The notes below the pieces were generated by a model. It ran no database searches. It saw nothing but the letters and a program-made list of their open reading frames with translations, and was not told where the DNA came from. This document shows positions 1 to 6,391 of a stretch of DNA of 7,588 nt, piece after piece (positions within the stretch are counted from its first letter, which is position 1; each line of letters starts with the position of its first letter). The position numbers and the translations under genes are program-made. This stretch comes from an uncultured Paracoccaceae bacterium (lineage in GTDB: Bacteria; Pseudomonadota; Alphaproteobacteria; Rhodobacterales; Rhodobacteraceae): contig CALHST010000382.1 in assembly GCA_938038825.1 (NCBI GenBank), positions 1 through 7,588 on the forward strand, given 5' to 3'.

Positions 1-147
1 CCGATGCCAGACTGGTTCCGCGACAACCGCGATTGGGGCAATATCCGCGACGGCTTGGCCGGGAAAGGCTTTTCTAGGGGCGAGGTCGACGGGCTTATGG
101 GCGGAAATTGGTTGCGCTTTTATGAGACGAGCTTCGGTCCAGCATGA
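1..147 (+). CDS. C-terminal end of a membrane dipeptidase (peptidase M19 family), partial
   Basis: Frame 1 is open from the window edge to the TGA at 145-147 and encodes the last 48 residues of a larger protein. The fragment has the typical tail of M19 (renal-dipeptidase-like) zinc enzymes: a WG-N-I-x-x-GL-x-x-x-GF block at about residues 12-24, then GGNWLRF at about residues 35-41. In that family the GGNWLR motif closes the TIM-barrel domain. The zinc ligands would lie further upstream, outside the window, so activity cannot be judged here. Family members hydrolyse dipeptides, often with broad tolerance including D-amino acid residues at the C-terminal side. The stop overlaps the next gene's ATG (ATGA, 144-147), so it is the upstream partner in an operon. 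The family call rests on a short tail and is fairly but not fully secure. Confidence 0.75.
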   Translation, partial: PMPDWFRDNRDWGNIRDGLAGKGFSRGEVDGLMGGNWLRFYETSFGPA

Positions 148-1796
148 AGGATTTCATCGCCCCCGCACAAGTTCCGCTTCGGCCTGCGTCCCAAGTGATG
201 CGTCTGTCGCGTTTGGGGTCGATGTTTGCCACCCGCCTGTCGTTCTTGCGCATCCTGACGCGGCGTTTGTCCTCGCACGGGACACCGCCCAAGTGTGGGC
301 TGTGGGAGATTGACGCCGATGGCTATGGGCGCGCGGTCTATACGCTGGATTTTCATGGCCATACCTATTCGCTGGTCGCCCTGTCGCAACCTTTGGCACC
401 AGAGAACCGGTCCGACCGAGTGATCGCAACCGCGTGGGATGCGGCGTTTGTTTTGTATGACGGTGTGCCGGATACGGATGAGCTGGACCGCATTTGCGCC
501 GCCGCTCCGCTGCAAGAGGCGGGGCGGTACACGGAACGCGATTTGGTGCTAAGTCGGGCGAACAAGTCGGTGCGGCTGTGGACCCATGTGGTTGAGGCGT
601 TGCGCAAGGGCGACCAGCCAGACGCTGAAATGATCAACGATATCGGCTATTTGATGCGCACCACAGCGGTCTATGGTAACGGTAAGTTCGGGATTTCAGA
701 CCGCGCGCGCTTTGCCTCGCGTCCCGGGCTGGAGGTGTCCTTCATGGTCGAGATGCTGACCGTGTGGCTCATCCGAAATTTCACCCATGATTTGGTGGAA
801 CATGTGGGCGGGGCTGCTATCGCGCCGCGTCTGAAGCGGCATTTGGGGATTGGAAATGCAACCGGGCTGGGCATGGCGCCGTTTCTGGTGACCCATCCAA
901 TTTTGCTGAACAATTGGATGATGGTGCGCGAAACGGCACTGGCGCGGGTGCGGGCGATCCGGTCTGTGTCGAAGACAGAGGCTGGGACTTTGAAGGAACT
1001 GGCCGCGCGTGCGCAAGATCATTTGGATCAGTGGAACGTCCCGGACCCGCAGCACCAAGCGCGCATTGATGCGTTGCGTACAGATTTTGCAGCCTTTCGC
1101 CAGAATATCACACAAGACACGCTTTCAGGCGATACGCCATTGGACGCCCTTTGGGTCAAAGCAGCGGATCAAACCCCCGAATTACAAGAGCTTTTGCTGT
1201 CGCTCATGCTGGAACCCTTCGGGGATTTGATCGACGGGCTGGCGGATTGCATGACGGACCCATTTGGCGGGCAGGGTCGTCCGTTTACGTCCACCGCAAC
1301 TTTGTCGACCTTTATCAAAGCGCAGTTCAGTTGGGCGCTGCATCCCGATTACGCAGCTCCGCAGGACTGTGCAAAATTCTGGTATGTGTCCGAAGAAAAG
1401 CTGGAGCCTCGACTGGGGTCGCGTCACGAAGAACCGGGTGCGGACCGCGAAAGCCCGCTGGACATTGCGCGCCGGGTTGCGGCACTTGCCAAAGACTTAC
1501 CCGAAAAGTCTGAACCGATGGATGCGTTCCTGCTGCGCCACCCGCAGCACCTTATGGCCGTGGAACGCTTGCAGATCGCGCAGGATCACCCCTATTCCGA
1601 AATTCAGGACAATCTGATCGGGGGGGGCTGTTTGCCCATCGACATGCTGCGCGCCAAGCTTAGCCTGTTTGGGGCAACCAAATTTGATCCGAAATCCGAT
1701 CTATGGACGCGCATCACGTTGGCGCAAGGCGCGCCCTTGGCAAGCGATTTAGGAGATCCCATGGCGCAGGATTGGTGGTGTCCGGTGTTGTCATGA
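144..1796 (+). CDS. Conserved protein of unknown function, 550 residues, in a dipeptidase/DUF3726-like operon
   Basis: I cannot assign a function. The start ATG overlaps the upstream dipeptidase stop (ATGA) and has no clear Shine-Dalgarno site, which suggests translation by coupling. The protein looks soluble: there is no signal peptide and no convincing membrane helix. The first 45 residues are basic (for example R20, R23, R31, R36, R40, R41). A compact alpha/beta-looking block follows at about 52-107 and contains DRVIATAWDAAFVLYDG (residues 91-107). A segment with GLGMAPF (241-247) and NNW (256-258) looks conserved. Residues about 262-325 are rich in A, R, E, Q and L and probably helical. 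The C-terminus ends in WWCPVLS. No Walker, Rossmann, zinc-finger or protease signature stands out. From memory, similar proteins of about 550-560 residues occur as hypotheticals in Roseobacter-group genomes; I could not check this. Near the 3' end there is a G8 run (1620-1627) and an internal ribosome-binding site (1751-1763). The open frame is clear; the role is unknown. Confidence 0.88.
   Translation: MKDFIAPAQVPLRPASQVMRLSRLGSMFATRLSFLRILTRRLSSHGTPPKCGLWEIDADGYGRAVYTLDFHGHTYSLVALSQPLAPENRSDRVIATAWDAAFVLYDGVPDTDELDRICAAAPLQEAGRYTERDLVLSRANKSVRLWTHVVEALRKGDQPDAEMINDIGYLMRTTAVYGNGKFGISDRARFASRPGLEVSFMVEMLTVWLIRNFTHDLVEHVGGAAIAPRLKRHLGIGNATGLGMAPFLVTHPILLNNWMMVRETALARVRAIRSVSKTEAGTLKELAARAQDHLDQWNVPDPQHQARIDALRTDFAAFRQNITQDTLSGDTPLDALWVKAADQTPELQELLLSLMLEPFGDLIDGLADCMTDPFGGQGRPFTSTATLSTFIKAQFSWALHPDYAAPQDCAKFWYVSEEKLEPRLGSRHEEPGADRESPLDIARRVAALAKDLPEKSEPMDAFLLRHPQHLMAVERLQIAQDHPYSEIQDNLIGGGCLPIDMLRAKLSLFGATKFDPKSDLWTRITLAQGAPLASDLGDPMAQDWWCPVLS
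1620..1627 (+). repeat. G8 homopolymer inside the 550-residue unknown gene
   Basis: Eight consecutive G residues encode the GGG of an IGGGC segment near residues 493-495 of the unknown protein. A slip here would truncate the product: the -1 frame stops at TAG 1661-1663 and the +1 frame stops at TAG 1750-1752. Neither frame joins the following gene. Runs of this length are prone to replication slippage and to sequencing error. The tract may simply be the glycine codons GGG GGG GGC. Confidence 0.9.
1751..1763 (+). promoter_or_regulatory. Internal Shine-Dalgarno site and ATG near the end of the unknown gene
   Basis: AGGAG at 1751-1755 lies five bases before an ATG at 1761-1763, in frame with the 550-residue protein. 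Initiation here would make an 11-residue peptide (MAQDWWCPVLS) that ends at the same TGA overlapping the next gene's start. The likely use, by inference, is to supply extra ribosomes that reinitiate on the downstream ATG at 1793, which lacks a good site of its own. Chance occurrence cannot be excluded. Confidence 0.35.
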
Positions 1797-2182
1797 CGCA
1801 CTCGGCCAATGAAGTGGAAATGCTGGCGCAAAAGGCCGCGCGTGGCGCCGGTGCTTATCCGGCGCAGGCGGCACATTTTGGCAAGGCGGTGGTGGTCCAC
1901 CTCAGCGAAGACCGCCCTGTAGGGCTGTTGTTAGATGCGCTGGATGCATTGCCCGAAGGCCCGATTCAAATCTTGCCGATCCTGGCGAAGCTGAATGAAA
2001 CAGAGCCGTTGCAGAAAAGTTATGCGGCGTTGCGCGGCCCGGATCCGGTACCTGTTCTGGATCGGTTGGCCTGTCCGCATGTGTTGTTTGACGCGCTCAC
2101 CACCTATGCCATGAACACCTATGTCCCGGCCACAGAAGAATCGCGCGCCGGGGCCGGGGCCGGGCTGACGGATTCCGACTAG
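1793..2182 (+). CDS. DUF3726-like small protein of unknown function
   Basis: This 129-residue soluble protein starts at an ATG that overlaps the previous stop (ATGA, 1793-1796), implying translational coupling. Two in-frame GTG codons (1775 and 1778) could extend it by five or six residues, but the segment MTHSANEVEMLAQKAARGAG looks like the real family N-terminus. That opening, with an S-x-NE-V-E-x-L-x-x-KAARGAG pattern followed by a GKAV segment (30-33), resembles what I remember of DUF3726 proteins, many of which are longer. The match is from memory and only moderately sure. The C-terminus is a short low-complexity tail coded by two GGGGCC repeats (2150-2161) and ends in an acidic TDSD. 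There are no recognisable catalytic motifs. It may form a complex with the 550-residue protein encoded just upstream. Its TAG stop shares the palindrome CTAG with the stop of truA on the other strand, so no separate terminator fits between them. Confidence 0.8.
   Translation: MTHSANEVEMLAQKAARGAGAYPAQAAHFGKAVVVHLSEDRPVGLLLDALDALPEGPIQILPILAKLNETEPLQKSYAALRGPDPVPVLDRLACPHVLFDALTTYAMNTYVPATEESRAGAGAGLTDSD
2179..2182. other. Convergent stop-codon overlap in a CTAG palindrome
   Basis: The TAG of the DUF3726-like gene (2180-2182, plus strand) and the TAG of truA (2179-2181, minus strand) are read from the same self-complementary CTAG. The two genes meet tail to tail with a four-base overlap. No hairpin with a U-run lies near, so each transcript must run into the opposite gene or end by Rho. 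Confidence 0.95.
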
Positions 2183-2958
2183 GTCTCGGTCCGGGCAAAG
2201 GGGTCTTCAGGATAACCCACAGCTGCCAAGTATAAACCATGAGGAGGGCAGACCGGCCCACAGGCGGCACGATCCCGCGCCTCCAATGCGGTTTTCACGA
2301 ACTCTGGCGGGGCAGATCCGGACCCTACGCGTTCCAATGTGCCCACGAAGCTGCGGACCTGATTGTGCAGAAAAGATCGCGCGCGCACGTGAAAATGTAC
2401 CTCGGGACCATAGTGGCCGTGGGCCGTTTCAACACGCAGTTCATCCAATGTTCGCACCGGGCTGGGTGATTGGCAGATGGTTGAGCGAAATGTCGTAAAG
2501 TCATGTTTGCCAATCAGAAAATTTGCCCCGTCCTGCATCGCATCCACGTCCAAGGCCTGTTTTACTTGCCAAACCAGTCCGTTCAAATGCGTGACGGGTG
2601 CGCGGCGTGAGACGATGCGAAACAGATAGCGCCGTTCAGTCGCGGAAAAGCGTGCGTGCCAGTCATCAGACACACGCGCGCAATCTACAATTGCGACCGG
2701 GTTTGGTTTGAGGTGATAGTTCAGCGCCTCGGACAGGCGGAACGTGTCCCAGTCCTGCTCTAGATCGCAATGCGCCACTTGGCCAAGCCCATGCACACCC
2801 GCATCGGTGCGCCCCGCGGCGGCGATTTTGTGGTCGCGGGTTTCCAGTTTGGATAGGGCTAACTCGATCGCGCCTTGCACAGACGGCTGGTCGGTTTGCC
2901 GCTGCCATCCGGCGAACGGCCCCCCATGATATTCCACTTTCAAAGCATAGCGCGGCAT
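2179..2958 (-). CDS. truA: tRNA pseudouridine(38-40) synthase TruA
   Basis: TruA converts uridines 38, 39 and 40 in the anticodon stem of many tRNAs to pseudouridine, acting in the cytoplasm as a homodimer. The 259-residue product is of usual family length. It opens with MPRYALKVEYHGGPFAGWQR, the standard TruA N-terminus. The catalytic aspartate is D52 in the GRTDAGVH motif (49-56). Further landmarks are ALNYHL and RFSATERRYLFRI in the N-terminal half and ARSFLHNQVRSFVGTL in the C-terminal half. I chose the ATG at 2956-2958 from family similarity. It has no clear ribosome-binding site, whereas an in-frame ATG four codons upstream (2968-2970) has a purine-rich GGGGA at 2982-2986, so a start there giving 263 residues is possible. 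The gene faces away from ycjX and converges with the DUF3726-like gene, overlapping it by four bases. Confidence 0.96.
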   Translation of the reverse strand: MPRYALKVEYHGGPFAGWQRQTDQPSVQGAIELALSKLETRDHKIAAAGRTDAGVHGLGQVAHCDLEQDWDTFRLSEALNYHLKPNPVAIVDCARVSDDWHARFSATERRYLFRIVSRRAPVTHLNGLVWQVKQALDVDAMQDGANFLIGKHDFTTFRSTICQSPSPVRTLDELRVETAHGHYGPEVHFHVRARSFLHNQVRSFVGTLERVGSGSAPPEFVKTALEARDRAACGPVCPPHGLYLAAVGYPEDPFARTET

Positions 2959-2987
2959 AAAGGGGCGCATACCGTTGCTTTTCCCCG

Positions 2988-3019
2988 CTGGCAAGACGCG
3001 CCGTCGCCCCATATGTTGG
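2988..3019 (+). promoter_or_regulatory. Possible heat-shock (RpoH) promoter for ycjX
   Basis: CTGG at 2988-2991, an 18-base spacer and CATATGTTGG at 3010-3019 match the alphaproteobacterial RpoH consensus CTTG-N17/18-CYTATNTNNG with one mismatch in each box. The CCCCATAT at 3007-3014 also resembles the Escherichia coli sigma-32 -10 element. Transcription would begin near 3026, leaving a leader of about 25 bases that still contains the ribosome-binding site. In E. coli ycjX belongs to the sigma-32 regulon, which makes the assignment plausible. It is a by-eye match without experimental support. Confidence 0.4.
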
Positions 3020-3035
3020 AAACACAAGACGACAC

Positions 3036-3042
3036 AAAGGGG
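3036..3042 (+). promoter_or_regulatory. Ribosome-binding site fixing the GTG start of ycjX
   Basis: AAAGGGG ends eight bases before GTG 3051. It supports the GTG as the real start, since no in-frame ATG lies close by. The same octamer AAAGGGGC also occurs at 2959-2966, just upstream of truA, but in the orientation that cannot serve truA. Confidence 0.6.
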
Positions 3043-3050
3043 CAGAGCAC

Positions 3051-4463
3051 GTGGTCATTTCCACGATTGCAGACAGTGTGATCAACGTTGTTGATACTGT
3101 ACGGGATGCAGGCGAAGGGTTGATTTCGGATCGCACCATTCGATTGGGTGTGACGGGATTGGCGCGCGCGGGTAAAACGGTGTTTATCACATCGCTGGTG
3201 GCCAACCTGATGGATCGGGGCCGCATGCCCGGTTTGATTGCGGCCTCGGAAGGGCGCATTGAAACGGCGTATTTACAGCCCCAGCCGGATGACACCTTGC
3301 CGCGCTTTGATTACGAAGCGCATCTGGGCGCGTTAACCGCGTTGCAGCCTCATTGGCCCGATAGCACCCGCGCCGTGTCCGAGCTGCGGCTGAGTTTGCG
3401 CGTGCGCCCGTCGGGGCTGTTGGCTGGTTTGCAGGGGCCGCGCACCATTCATTTGGATATCGTGGATTATCCCGGTGAATGGCTGCTGGATCTCGCGCTT
3501 TTGGAAAAAACCTATGATGATTGGTCGGCCGAGGTTCTGGCGCGCATTGCTGATCGTCCGCAGGCCGATGCGTTTCATGCCCTGATCGCAGACATTGATG
3601 GTGCCGCTAAGCTGGAAGAACCGACCGCGCGGGCTTTGGCAGATGCCTTTAAAACCTATTTGAACGCAGCGCGTGACGATGGGTTTTATGATTGCACCCC
3701 GGGGCGTTTTTTGCTGCCGGGTGATTTGGATGGCTCTCCGGTTTTGACCTTTGCACCTTTGCCGCCATCAGACGCGCCGCGCCGGTCTTTGCGTCGCGAA
3801 ATGGCGCGCCGGTTCGAAGCCTATAAGGCGCAAGTGGTGCGCCCCTTCTTTCGCGACCACTTTTCGCGCATTGACCGCCAGGTGGTGCTGGTGGACGCAC
3901 TTGGGGCCATCCACAAAGGCCCCAAAGCTGTTGAGGATATGCGACACGCAATGGCGGATATTCTGGGGGCCTTTCGTCCCGGCCGTAATGCGTTCCTGAC
4001 GCAGCTGTTTATGGGGCGGCGGGTCGAAAAGATCCTATTTGCGGCGACCAAAGCGGACCATTTGCACCATGCGCAGCATCCTCAGTTAACCAACATCATG
4101 CAGGCGTTGACGCGAGAGGCCCGCGACCGGGCCAAGTTCGCAGGAGCCAGTACTGAAGCCCTGTCTTTGGCAGCACTGCGTGCCACAACCGAAGACATGA
4201 TGCCCCATAATGGGGATGAGATCGGCGTGGTTCGGGGGATCTTGTTGGACAGTGGGAAACAGGCTGCGTTTTACCCCGGTGATTTGCCCGAAGACCCCAT
4301 GCACCTGCTGGGGCCAGCCAAGAACGGGGCAGATGCATGGTTGGATCAGGACTATCAGGTCATGAATTTCGCCCCTGCGCCGCTGACCTTAAAACCGGGC
4401 GATGGTCCTCCGCATTTGCGTATGGACCGCGCGGCTCAATTCTTGTTGGGGGACAAGTTATGA
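3051..4463 (+). CDS. ycjX: YcjX-family GTP-binding protein (DUF463/COG3106)
   Basis: This 470-residue protein is a full-length member of the YcjX family of P-loop GTPases, which are stress-associated and of unknown cellular target. The P-loop is GLARAGKT (36-43), followed by VFITSLVANL. The switch II region is DIVDYPGEW (136-144), with the DYPGEW block that marks this family. A TKAD motif (333-336) serves as the NKxD-type guanine-specificity element. The middle includes VVLVDALGAIHKGP, also typical. The protein has no membrane helix and is expected to be cytoplasmic, probably docking on the membrane protein encoded two genes downstream. It starts with GTG behind an AAAGGGG site. Its TGA overlaps the ATG of the acetyltransferase (ATGA, 4460-4463). 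A possible heat-shock promoter lies upstream. Identity is secure; function beyond nucleotide binding is not established. Confidence 0.95.
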   Translation: MVISTIADSVINVVDTVRDAGEGLISDRTIRLGVTGLARAGKTVFITSLVANLMDRGRMPGLIAASEGRIETAYLQPQPDDTLPRFDYEAHLGALTALQPHWPDSTRAVSELRLSLRVRPSGLLAGLQGPRTIHLDIVDYPGEWLLDLALLEKTYDDWSAEVLARIADRPQADAFHALIADIDGAAKLEEPTARALADAFKTYLNAARDDGFYDCTPGRFLLPGDLDGSPVLTFAPLPPSDAPRRSLRREMARRFEAYKAQVVRPFFRDHFSRIDRQVVLVDALGAIHKGPKAVEDMRHAMADILGAFRPGRNAFLTQLFMGRRVEKILFAATKADHLHHAQHPQLTNIMQALTREARDRAKFAGASTEALSLAALRATTEDMMPHNGDEIGVVRGILLDSGKQAAFYPGDLPEDPMHLLGPAKNGADAWLDQDYQVMNFAPAPLTLKPGDGPPHLRMDRAAQFLLGDKL

Positions 4464-4909
4464 CCTCTTTCACACTCCGTGCGGCACGTCCAACCGACGC
4501 AGGTCGGGTTGGCGAGATCCTGTCTGGTTTCATTGATCACACCCCGTGGATGCCGCGCATTCATAGTCGCGCCGAGGACCTGAGTTTCGCGGGCCACATG
4601 ATCGAAAAGGGTTGGGTGACCGTTGCTGAATGGGACAACAGTGTTGCGGGCTTTGCAGCGCGCCATTTTGAAAACATCCATGCGCTTTATGTCTGCGCGA
4701 CCACGCAGGGGCAGGGATGCGGGACTGCATTGCTGGACATGATGAAGTCTGACATGCGGGCTTTGTCCTTGTGGACATTCCAAGCCAACGAAGGCGCGCA
4801 AAGGTTTTATGTGCGCCATGGATTTACTGAAGCCGAACGCACAGACGGGTCGGGCAATGACGAAGGATTGCCTGACATACGCTATGTGTGGGCACGGGGA
4901 GAGTCGTAA
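4460..4909 (+). CDS. GNAT-family N-acetyltransferase
   Basis: This 149-residue protein is a single GNAT domain, which transfers an acetyl group from acetyl-CoA to an amine. Motif D and the N-terminal strand appear as LRAARPTDAGRVGEIL (6-21). The acetyl-CoA pyrophosphate loop is Q-G-Q-G-C-G (83-88) after the strand IHALYV (73-78). Motif B includes NEGAQRFYVRHGF (110-122), with Y117 where many GNAT enzymes have a general-acid tyrosine. The substrate cannot be read from the sequence. The start ATG overlaps the ycjX stop (ATGA), and the stop overlaps the next start (TAATG, 4907-4911), so it is embedded in the ycjX/ycjF operon. That position suggests, but does not prove, a role linked to YcjX or YcjF, for example modifying one of them or a shared substrate. 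Confidence 0.93.
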   Translation: MTSFTLRAARPTDAGRVGEILSGFIDHTPWMPRIHSRAEDLSFAGHMIEKGWVTVAEWDNSVAGFAARHFENIHALYVCATTQGQGCGTALLDMMKSDMRALSLWTFQANEGAQRFYVRHGFTEAERTDGSGNDEGLPDIRYVWARGES

Positions 4910-5904
4910 TGGCCAAAGGTCCTGTTTTATTTGATTTAGAAGACGCGCCCAAAGCCCCGCCAGTGGCCGAGGCTCCGCCTGTTCCAGATGTGATTGACAT
5001 GCCCAAAGGGCAGGCGATGCAGGCGGCAGCGCAAGTTGTCACGCATACCCCGTCGCGTTTGGTGCGGTGGTTTTGGGGGTTGCTGGTAGGGCTGATCGGG
5101 GCTGTGATTTCTGTAAGCGCCTGGGATTTTGCCACGAATTTGATCGCGCGCAATCCCATATTGGGGTGGGCCGTGACCGCCCTGTTTGTGGCGTTCTTGT
5201 TCGTGTGTCTTGTGATGGTACTGCGCGAATTGGCGGCGTTGTCGCGCCTGTCGCGGATTGATCACGTGCGCCACGGTGCAACAGAGGCCCGCGCCAGCGG
5301 CGATTTGGCAGAAGCGCGCCGTGTTTCGGACATCGTGGTACGTTTGTATTCAGATCGTCCCGACACAACATGGGGGCGGGACCGTTTCAAGGATCTGCGC
5401 GGGGATCAGTTGGATGCATCCGGCCTGTTGGATCTGGCGGAGCGCGAAATATTGGGCAGTTTGGACGCTGCGGCGTCTCGCGAAGTGGAAGCGGCTGCGC
5501 GCCAGGTGGCGACGGTCACGGCCCTTGTGCCGTTGGCCTTTGCTGATGTTGCGGCTGCCCTGACTGCGAATATGCGCATGATCCGCCGTATTGCGGAAGT
5601 CTATGGCGGACGGTCTGGCCTTTGGGGCGGATGGCGTTTGACCCGCGCAGTCCTTTCACATTTGGTGGCCACTGGTGCGGTCGCTGTGGGGGACGATCTG
5701 CTAGAGCCGTTCTTGGGCGGATCCGTTCTGGGCAAGTTGTCTCGGCGCTTTGGCGAAGGTCTTGTTAACGGTGCGTTGACTGCCCGTGTGGGGGCCGCCG
5801 CGATGGAGGTCTGCCGACCCTTGCCGTTTTGTGCATTGGAACGCCCCCGCGCACGCGATCTTGTCCGTCGCGCCCTTGCTGGGTTGATGCCGGGGAAGTC
5901 CTGA
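4909..5904 (+). CDS. ycjF: YcjF-like inner-membrane protein (DUF697, TIGR01620 family)
   Basis: This 331-residue protein has the layout of the YcjF family. It has a cytoplasmic, proline- and alanine-rich N-terminal tail (1-50), two hydrophobic helices at about 54-72 and 85-105 forming a hairpin in the inner membrane, and a long cytoplasmic C-terminal DUF697 region. The signature near the C-terminus, FGEGLVNGALTARVGAAAMEVCRPLPF, is characteristic of the family. The E. coli homologue is encoded next to ycjX. I chose ATG 4909, which overlaps the acetyltransferase stop as TAATG and has GGGGAGAG (4897-4904) just upstream; a GTG at 4888 would add seven residues. By inference it is the membrane anchor or effector for the YcjX GTPase. 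The next 142 bp hold no clear terminator, but the operon probably ends here because the following gene has its own spaced start and different composition. Confidence 0.92.
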   Translation: MAKGPVLFDLEDAPKAPPVAEAPPVPDVIDMPKGQAMQAAAQVVTHTPSRLVRWFWGLLVGLIGAVISVSAWDFATNLIARNPILGWAVTALFVAFLFVCLVMVLRELAALSRLSRIDHVRHGATEARASGDLAEARRVSDIVVRLYSDRPDTTWGRDRFKDLRGDQLDASGLLDLAEREILGSLDAAASREVEAAARQVATVTALVPLAFADVAAALTANMRMIRRIAEVYGGRSGLWGGWRLTRAVLSHLVATGAVAVGDDLLEPFLGGSVLGKLSRRFGEGLVNGALTARVGAAAMEVCRPLPFCALERPRARDLVRRALAGLMPGKS

Positions 5905-5950
5905 TGCACACAAAATTTCTGTCACTTTGCCGCAACGAAACCACAGTCTT

Positions 5951-5973
5951 GGCAACACCTGCTTAATCTTGCC
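5951..5973 (+). repeat. Weak inverted repeat in the intergenic region after ycjF
   Basis: GGCAA (5951-5955) pairs with TTGCC (5969-5973) across a 13-base loop. No U-run follows, so it is not a typical terminator. TTGGCA at 5949-5954 resembles a -35 box, but no -10 box sits at a proper distance. The 142-bp gap presumably carries the promoter of the small membrane-protein gene; I cannot place it. Confidence 0.25.
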
Positions 5974-6033
5974 CTGATATAGCCATGCTCAAATTGTAGC
6001 TCGAACAGGCAAATCTGCTTGCGCTGTGTGTTG

Positions 6034-6039
6034 AAAGGG
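6034..6039 (+). promoter_or_regulatory. Ribosome-binding site for the small membrane protein
   Basis: AAAGGG ends seven bases before GTG 6047 and favours that start over the in-frame ATG at 6068, which has no comparable site in front of it. Confidence 0.5.
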
Positions 6040-6046
6040 TAATTTT

Positions 6047-6331
6047 GTGTCAAAATCCGGCTTGGTTATGATCCACCTTTACGGGTATCTGCTTGTTTTC
6101 CTGCAAGCTTTCGGCGCGTCATTACTTTTGATGTGGGTGTTGCAAACACTCGCAATCAGCTTTGGGGAAACCTATGACTGGGCCGCTGTTTTGTGGCATT
6201 TGTTCCTGACTATCAGCTTCGTGGCATTCTTTCCGGGGCAACAGGTCTGGACCTTTCGCCTACAAGACCAATATGGACGGCTTTTCACCATTGTCGGGCG
6301 CACCGAAGGGGACTCTGAAACGGTTGATTGA
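6047..6331 (+). CDS. Small two-helix membrane protein of unknown function
   Basis: The gene encodes 94 residues and I do not recognise a family. Two hydrophobic stretches, at about 11-37 and 46-63, are separated by a short polar turn (GETYDWA, 40-46) and should form a membrane hairpin. The C-terminal 30 residues are polar and mildly acidic, ending in EGDSETVD, and include a QQVWTFRLQDQYGR segment. The GTG start at 6047 has an AAAGGG site at good distance; ATG 6068 would give an 87-residue version that keeps both helices. The frame is supported by the ribosome-binding site and the coherent hydrophobic pattern. The gene is visibly less GC-rich than its neighbours, as short membrane-protein genes often are. 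It stands alone between the ycjF-like gene and ileS, with gaps of 142 and 175 bp, so it is probably transcribed independently or with ileS. Confidence 0.72.
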   Translation: MSKSGLVMIHLYGYLLVFLQAFGASLLLMWVLQTLAISFGETYDWAAVLWHLFLTISFVAFFPGQQVWTFRLQDQYGRLFTIVGRTEGDSETVD

Positions 6332-6391
6332 CCGGCTCTTGTCGGCCTAACGTTGTGTGCGTATACACGCCGCATGACGCGTGACTGTCTC

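Noticed and set aside
1620..2182. Programmed frameshift at the G8 run fusing the 550-residue protein to the DUF3726-like protein
   Set aside because: The frame of the downstream gene is closed by TAG at 1661-1663 right after the run, so no fusion can form.
2959..3043. AAAGGGGC repeated at 2959-2966 and 3036-3043 as a paired regulatory site
   Set aside because: The second copy is explained as the ycjX ribosome-binding site and an eight-base repeat is easily due to chance.
3013..3081. ATG at 3013 as an alternative start for the ycjX gene
   Set aside because: It is in a different frame and stops at 3081; the GTG at 3051 has a ribosome-binding site and leads into the conserved protein.
2666..3295. 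Minus-strand open frame of 209 codons across truA and ycjX starts
   Set aside because: It overlaps two securely identified genes in other frames and its product has no recognisable pattern.
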